A stretch of DNA of 33,170 nucleotides. It comes from HTCC5015 sp051747425. GTDB lineage: Bacteria; Pseudomonadota; Gammaproteobacteria; HTCC5015. The DNA lies in the NCBI GenBank assembly GCA_051747425.1, contig JBNJGD010000017.1, forward strand, positions 1 through 33,170, given 5' to 3'. Below the pieces are notes generated by a model. The model worked only from the letters and a program-made list of their open reading frames with translations, had not been told where the DNA came from and searched no databases. This document shows positions 28,422 to 33,170 of this stretch, one piece after another. Made by a program: the position numbers and the translations under genes. Positions within the stretch are counted from its first letter, which is position 1, and each line of letters starts with the position of its first letter.

Positions 28422-30716
28422 ATGAGCAAAAACCTGGTTATCGTCGAGTCGCCCGCCAAATCCAAGACGATTAAAAAGTATTTGGGCAAGGACTACGAGG
28501 TAATGGCCTCCTATGGCCATGTGCGCGACCTAAAGCCCAAAGAGGGCGCCGTCGACCCCAACAACCACTTCGCCATGGTCTACGAGCCCATCGAGCGCAA
28601 CGCCAAGCACCTGGCCGAAATCAAGAAAGCCATGAAAAAGGCCGATGCCCTTTATCTCGCGACTGACCCCGACCGCGAGGGTGAGGCCATATCGTGGCAC
28701 CTGAAGGAATTGCTCGACGAGGCGGGTCTGCTCAAGAACAAGGAAGTACACCGGGTGGTCTTTCACGAGATTACCAAGCGCGCCGTGCAGGACGCGGTGG
28801 ACCATCCGCGCGGCCTGTCCACGGATCTGATCGACGCCCAACAGGCCCGCCGCGCCCTGGATTACCTGGTCGGCTTCAACCTGTCGCCGCTGCTGTGGCG
28901 CAAGATTCGCCGTGGCCTCTCGGCGGGCCGCGTGCAGAGTCCCGCCCTGCGACTCATTGTCGAGCGCGAAAAGGAAATCGAGCAATTCAAACCCCGCGAG
29001 TACTGGAGCGTCGAGGCCGATCTGAAAAAGGCCAAGCAGCCGTTCAAGGCCAAACTGAATATCCTCGGTGGAGAAAAGGTCAAGCAGTTCACCATTGGCG
29101 ACGAAAAAACGGCCAAAAAAGTCCAGGCCGAGTTGACCGAGGCCGCCGATGGCCAACTCAAGGTCATCAAGGTCGATCGCAAGCAGCGTCGCCGCAATCC
29201 GGCGCCGCCGTTTACCACTTCGACCCTGCAGCAGGAGGCGGTGCGCAAGCTCGGCTTCTCCTCCTCCCGGGCCATGTCGGTGGCGCAAAAACTGTATGAG
29301 GGCATCGACACCGGCGAGGGCCCGGTGGGCCTGATTACCTATATGCGTACCGACTCGGTGACACTGGCCGGCGAGGCGCTGGACGAGCTGCGCGAAATGA
29401 TCGCCGACCGCTACGGTGACGATTTTCTGCCCGAGAAGCCGCGCAGCTTTAAGACCAAGTCGAAAAACGCCCAGGAGGCTCACGAGGCGATCCGCCCCAC
29501 CTCGGTTCTGCGCCACCCGGACGAGATCAAAAAGTATCTGGATCGCGACCAGCACCGGCTCTACAGCCTGATCTGGAAGCGCACGGTGGCCTGTCAGATG
29601 ATCCACGCCACCCTCAACACGGTGTCGGCGGACCTGGCCACCGGCAAGGGCGGCCACCAGTTTCGCGCCACCGGATCGACCGTCCACCACCCCGGTTTCA
29701 TGGAGGTCTACCAGGAGGGCAAGGACGACAGCAAGGGCGACGACGACGAGAAGATGTTGCCCACCTTCGAAGAGGGCCAGATCATCGACCTCGAGGCGGT
29801 CAATGTCGACCAGCACTTCACCGAGCCACCGCCGCGTTACACCGAGGCCAGCCTGGTCAAGACACTCGAGGAGTTCGGTATCGGCCGGCCCTCGACTTAC
29901 GCCAGTATTATTTCAACGCTGGTGAACCGCGAGTATGTCGAACTCGACAAGAAGCGCTTCCAGCCCACCGATGTGGGCGAGGTGGTCAACCGCTTCCTGA
30001 CCCAGCACTTCACTCAGTATGTGGACTACGACTTTACCGCCAACCTGGAAAACGAGCTCGATGAAGTGGCCCGGGGCGAGCGCCAGTGGATACCCCTGCT
30101 GGAGAATTTCTGGGAGCCCTTTATCGAGCGCGTTCACACCACGGAAACCGGCGTTAGTCGTGCCGATGTGACCTCCGAGGCGCTCGAGGAAAAGTGCCCC
30201 AAGTGTGATAGCCATCTGCAGATCAAGCTGGGTCGCAGTGGCAAATTTATCGGTTGCTCGGCCTATCCGGATTGCGACTACACCCGCAATGTGGACGAGG
30301 ACGACAGCGAGCCGGATGTGATCGAGGGTCGCGACTGCCCCGATTGTGGCGGCCAGCTGGTGGTCAAGCGCAGTCGCTACGGCAAGTTTATCGGTTGTGG
30401 CAATTACCCGGATTGCCGCCATACCGAGCCGCTGGAAAAGCCGGTGGACACGGGTGTGGAGTGTCCCAAGTGCAAACAGGGCAGCATCCTCAAGCGCAAA
30501 TCGCGCCGCGGCAAAATCTTCTATTCCTGCAACCGCTACCCGGATTGCGACTACGCGGTGTGGAATGCGCCACTGGCCCAGCCGTGCCCCGAGTGCCACT
30601 GGCCCATCACCACCATCAAAACCACCAAGCGCCGCGGCACAGAGCGGGTCTGTCCACAGGCCGATTGCCGCTTTAGTGAACCCGCGCCCCAGCTGGCGCC
30701 CGGGGAAGACGAGTAG
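28422..30716 (+). CDS. topA: DNA topoisomerase I
   Basis: TopA relaxes negative supercoils. The 764-residue protein has the Toprim domain with Glu9 (VIVESPAKSKTI) and the TDPDREGEAISWH acidic cluster at 81-93, and the catalytic Tyr307 in GLITYMRTDS. The C-terminus has three full C4 zinc ribbons with C-x2-C...C pattern (starting near 592, 640 and 682) and a fourth, more divergent Cys block near 725. It is shorter than the 865 residues of E. coli TopA. The ATG at 28422 starts MSKNLVIVESP. Confidence 0.96.
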   Translation: MSKNLVIVESPAKSKTIKKYLGKDYEVMASYGHVRDLKPKEGAVDPNNHFAMVYEPIERNAKHLAEIKKAMKKADALYLATDPDREGEAISWHLKELLDEAGLLKNKEVHRVVFHEITKRAVQDAVDHPRGLSTDLIDAQQARRALDYLVGFNLSPLLWRKIRRGLSAGRVQSPALRLIVEREKEIEQFKPREYWSVEADLKKAKQPFKAKLNILGGEKVKQFTIGDEKTAKKVQAELTEAADGQLKVIKVDRKQRRRNPAPPFTTSTLQQEAVRKLGFSSSRAMSVAQKLYEGIDTGEGPVGLITYMRTDSVTLAGEALDELREMIADRYGDDFLPEKPRSFKTKSKNAQEAHEAIRPTSVLRHPDEIKKYLDRDQHRLYSLIWKRTVACQMIHATLNTVSADLATGKGGHQFRATGSTVHHPGFMEVYQEGKDDSKGDDDEKMLPTFEEGQIIDLEAVNVDQHFTEPPPRYTEASLVKTLEEFGIGRPSTYASIISTLVNREYVELDKKRFQPTDVGEVVNRFLTQHFTQYVDYDFTANLENELDEVARGERQWIPLLENFWEPFIERVHTTETGVSRADVTSEALEEKCPKCDSHLQIKLGRSGKFIGCSAYPDCDYTRNVDEDDSEPDVIEGRDCPDCGGQLVVKRSRYGKFIGCGNYPDCRHTEPLEKPVDTGVECPKCKQGSILKRKSRRGKIFYSCNRYPDCDYAVWNAPLAQPCPECHWPITTIKTTKRRGTERVCPQADCRFSEPAPQLAPGEDE

Positions 30717-30723
30717 GTTCGCG

Positions 30724-31290
30724 GTGGCGCTCGCCGGCGGCGACAATGCAGTTCCCAGCGCGGCGCTGGCGGCGTTGCGCGAAGGCGCGGTGGTAGCCTA
30801 TCCCACCGAGGCGGTGTTCGGTCTCGGTTGCGACCCGGCTCGCCCGGAGGCGGTGGCTCAGCTTTTGGCGATAAAGGATCGGCCCCAATCCAAGGGCCTG
30901 ATTCTGATTGCCGCGGAAGTCGAACAGTTTTCCCCCTGGGTTGATGTTGAGAGTCTGGCGCGGGATTATGCCCATGTACTCGAGCGCTGGCCCGGGCCGG
31001 TGACCTGGCTGGTGCCCTGCCGGCTGGAAACCCCGCGCTATTTGCGCGGCGACTTCGACACCCTGGCCGTCCGGGTGACCGCCCATCCGGGGGCAGCGGC
31101 GCTGTGCCGGCAGTTCGGCGGTGCCCTGGTGTCCACCAGCGCCAATCCCGCGGGACAGCCGCCGGCGCGCAGTGTCGAAGCCGTGGCCGACTACTTTCCC
31201 GAAATGGTCACTGTGCCCGGATCCGTCGATGCCGGCGCGAACCCGTCCACCATCATCGATGCCCAAAGTCAGCAGGTATTGCGCCCATGA
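30724..31290 (+). CDS. tsaC: L-threonylcarbamoyladenylate synthase TsaC
   Basis: TsaC (YrdC/RimN) makes threonylcarbamoyl-AMP for the t6A37 tRNA modification. The 188-residue protein has AYPTEAVFGLGCDP, KDRPQSKGLIL, a RVTAHP block and LVSTSANPAGQ. I choose the GTG at 30724, seven bases after the topA stop; a TAGG segment lies six bases upstream. The stop overlaps the hemF ATG by four bases. Confidence 0.92.
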   Translation: MALAGGDNAVPSAALAALREGAVVAYPTEAVFGLGCDPARPEAVAQLLAIKDRPQSKGLILIAAEVEQFSPWVDVESLARDYAHVLERWPGPVTWLVPCRLETPRYLRGDFDTLAVRVTAHPGAAALCRQFGGALVSTSANPAGQPPARSVEAVADYFPEMVTVPGSVDAGANPSTIIDAQSQQVLRP

Positions 31291-32228
31291 CCGTCAGCAA
31301 GCACGCCGTCAGAGATTATTTGGTCGAATTGCAGCGCCGCATTGCCGATGAGCTGGGTGGGATTGAGGGGCGCGAGTTCGACATCGACGAGTGGCAGCGC
31401 GAGGGTGGCGAGCGCCTGGGCGGTGGCGGCGTTGGCCGGGTTCTCGAGGGCGGGGAAGTCATCGAAAAGGGTGGCATCAACTTTTCCCATGTCCACGGTC
31501 GCGAGATGCCCGCCTCGGCCACGGCGCACCGGCCCGAACTGGCCGGGCGCAGCTTTGAGGCCATGGGGGTGTCGCTGGTGATTCATCCGCGCAATCCCCA
31601 TGCGCCCACCTCCCACGCCAATGTGCGCTTTTTTATCGCCGAAAAGCCCGGCGCCGAGCCGGTGTGGTGGTTTGGCGGTGGTTACGACTTGACGCCCTAC
31701 TACGGCGACGACGAGGACTGCCGCCACTGGCACCGCACCGCCGAGGCCGCCTGCCAGCCCTTTGGTGAGGATGTCTATCCCCGCTTTAAACAGTGGTGTG
31801 ACGAGTACTTCTACATCAAACACCGCGAAGAGCCCCGGGGCATTGGCGGCCTGTTTTTTGACGACCTTAACCCCGAACTCGACCCGCGCTGGGATTTCGA
31901 CCGCGCCTTCGCCCTGGTGCGCGCAGTCGGTGACAGCTATCTTGACGCCTATGCTCCCATTCTCGAGCGGCGCTCGGGGCAAGAGTACGGCGAGCGCGAG
32001 CGGGCTTTTCAGTGCTACCGCCGGGGCCGCTATGTCGAGTTCAATCTGGTACTCGACCGCGGCACCCTGTTTGGCCTGCAGAGTGGCGGGCGAACCGAGT
32101 CGATTCTGATGTCGCTGCCCCCCGAGGTACACTGGCACTACAATTGGCAGCCCGAGCCGGGCTCGGCCGAAGAGCGCCTCTATAAACGCTATCTGGTGCC
32201 CCGGGACTGGCTGGCGGGCGACGAGTAA
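31287..32228 (+). CDS. hemF: oxygen-dependent coproporphyrinogen III oxidase
   Basis: HemF performs two oxidative decarboxylations of coproporphyrinogen III in heme synthesis, using molecular oxygen. The 313-residue protein has the family blocks INFSHVHG, NPHAPTSHANVRFF, WFGGGYDLTPYYGDDEDCRHWH, FYIKHREEPRGIGGLFFDDL and FNLVLDRGTLFGLQSGGRTESILMSLPP. Its presence indicates aerobic metabolism. The ATG overlaps tsaC by four bases. Confidence 0.96.
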   Translation: MTVSKHAVRDYLVELQRRIADELGGIEGREFDIDEWQREGGERLGGGGVGRVLEGGEVIEKGGINFSHVHGREMPASATAHRPELAGRSFEAMGVSLVIHPRNPHAPTSHANVRFFIAEKPGAEPVWWFGGGYDLTPYYGDDEDCRHWHRTAEAACQPFGEDVYPRFKQWCDEYFYIKHREEPRGIGGLFFDDLNPELDPRWDFDRAFALVRAVGDSYLDAYAPILERRSGQEYGERERAFQCYRRGRYVEFNLVLDRGTLFGLQSGGRTESILMSLPPEVHWHYNWQPEPGSAEERLYKRYLVPRDWLAGDE

Positions 32229-32246
32229 AACAGCGAGGACATCACC

Positions 32247-33107
32247 ATGGCAAAGAAACTGGCCGTTATCACCGGCGCCACCAGCGGCATTGGCGAGGTG
32301 GGCGCCACCGCCATCGCCCGCGCCGGCTACGATCTGATCCTGCCCTGCCGCAATCGGCAAAAGGGCGAGCATACCCGCGAGCGCATTCTCGCCGCCGCAC
32401 CCCAGTGCGAGGTGGCGTTGATGGATTGCCAGATGGACAGCTTGAAATCGGTGGCCGATTGCGCCGACAAAATCGTCGCCGAGCACCCGCGCATCGATTT
32501 GCTGGTCAACAACGCCGGTACCGCCGAGATGAAATTCGGCCTCAGCGAGGACGGTGTCGAGCGCACCTTTGCCATCAACCACCTGGGCCACTTTGTGTTG
32601 ACCCACAAACTCTTGCCAGCGCTCAAGGCCGCCGGCGCCGATGGCGGGGCGCGCATTGTCCACACCGCCTCCGAGGCCCACTACATGGCCGACGAAGACT
32701 TTGTCGACGATCTCAATTGGCAGCGGCGCAAGTACTTTGTCTTCAAGGCCTACTGCGACAGCAAACTGGCCAATGTGTTGTTCTCCAGCAAACTGGCGCG
32801 CGAGCTGGACGGCACCGGCGTGGTCTCCAACTGTTTTCACCCGGGGCGGGTGGCCACCAATATCTGGCCCGGCCAGAAGTGGTACGAAAAACTGATCTTC
32901 GGCCTGCTGAAAAAATTCTATCTGATCAGCCCGGAAAAGGGTGCAAAGCCGATGATCCACCTGGCGCTGGACCCGTCAATGGGCAGCGTTAGCGGCGTTT
33001 TCTACTACGAGATGAAAGAGCGCAAAGTGAAATCATTTGCCATGGACTCGGGGCTGCAGGATCGCCTCTGGCAGAAGTCAGAGGAGTTGGCAAAGGACTT
33101 TATCTGA
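32247..33107 (+). CDS. short-chain dehydrogenase/reductase, retinol dehydrogenase-like
   Basis: This 286-residue SDR has TGATSGIG at 9-16, Arg35 in CRNRQK (suggesting NADP(H)), NNAG at 88-91, the active-site Ser142, and Tyr169-x3-Lys173 (YCDSK). The layout resembles retinol dehydrogenase/WW-domain oxidoreductase-like SDRs, but the substrate is unknown. It lies 18 bases after hemF and has GCGAGGACATCACC upstream of the ATG as a moderate ribosome-binding site. It is not closely similar to the SDR at 1956. Confidence 0.85.
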   Translation: MAKKLAVITGATSGIGEVGATAIARAGYDLILPCRNRQKGEHTRERILAAAPQCEVALMDCQMDSLKSVADCADKIVAEHPRIDLLVNNAGTAEMKFGLSEDGVERTFAINHLGHFVLTHKLLPALKAAGADGGARIVHTASEAHYMADEDFVDDLNWQRRKYFVFKAYCDSKLANVLFSSKLARELDGTGVVSNCFHPGRVATNIWPGQKWYEKLIFGLLKKFYLISPEKGAKPMIHLALDPSMGSVSGVFYYEMKERKVKSFAMDSGLQDRLWQKSEELAKDFI

Positions 33108-33170
33108 AGCGAACGGAACCTGATGTTGACAGTACAGCAGAAATTGATGTCCTGCAAAACGACCAAAACC
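33108..33170. other. window end, no gene seen
   Basis: The last 63 bases hold no supported gene or terminator. A TTGACA lies at 33126-33131, but no -10 box follows at the right distance within the window. Confidence 0.5.

Noticed and set aside
28530..29816. A 428-codon minus-strand open frame opposite topA
   Set aside because: TopA catalytic motifs are on the plus strand, and the opposite frame has no recognisable domain.
31269..32960. A 563-codon minus-strand open frame opposite hemF and the last SDR
   Set aside because: HemF and SDR motifs on the plus strand are unmistakable; the minus frame is a shadow.

Overview
The window looks like part of a GC-rich gammaproteobacterial chromosome. 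It carries hisBHAFIE joined to tatABC, def-fmt-rsmB-trkA-trkH facing dprA and topA, an APH-type homoserine kinase (ThrB), a Dps protein and an LpxO-like hydroxylase. This mix fits a marine Cellvibrionales/Spongiibacteraceae/Halieaceae-like or pseudomonad-related lineage. That placement is inferred from gene content and protein style only. No rRNA, tRNA, CRISPR array, transposase or phage gene was seen; this is mostly core chromosome.

Layout. Positions 1-3,035 hold dps and xthA on the minus strand and an SDR gene on the plus strand, with five copies of a CTCTGTGnn tandem repeat, four of them in two inverted pairs that bracket the SDR gene. Positions 3,035-4,713 (+) hold gpmA with a strong terminator, a DUF2007 membrane protein and a META-domain lipoprotein. 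Positions 4,665-7,507 (-) form an overlapping trio: haloalkane dehalogenase, saccharopine-dehydrogenase-like oxidoreductase and TrmB-like methyltransferase. A DUF4442 thioesterase follows at 7,543 (+). Positions 8,025-12,836 (-) are the hisB-H-A-F-I-E-tatA-B-C run with mostly overlapping genes. Positions 13,005-16,429 (-) are thrB-dctQ-dctM and a small outer-membrane barrel gene, ending in a terminator. An LpxO-like gene (+) follows, then amtB with a small unknown gene (-), dtd (-), an intergenic region with an apparent regulatory RNA, trkH-trkA-rsmB-fmt-def (-), and finally LysM lipoprotein-dprA-topA-tsaC-hemF-SDR (+).

Main regulatory findings. (1) Between dtd and trkH there is no protein gene, but the plus strand carries a perfect GTAGGAA/TTCCTAC dyad resembling a GacA/UvrY activator site, a TATAAC -10 box, about 125 nt with six or seven GGA motifs (two presented in 5-nt hairpin loops), and a strong terminator with eight T residues. 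This is the architecture of a CsrB/RsmZ-type RNA that sequesters CsrA/RsmA. (2) amtB has a near-perfect sigma-54 promoter (TGGCAC-N5-TTGCT) and an upstream GCACC-N5-GGTGC dyad matching the NtrC site, so it is probably induced on nitrogen limitation. A small unknown gene follows amtB.

Starts were chosen from family alignments held in memory, ribosome-binding sites and overlaps with upstream genes. Several genes use GTG or TTG starts (gpmA, amtB, trkH, rsmB, tsaC, dtd). No database search was run.
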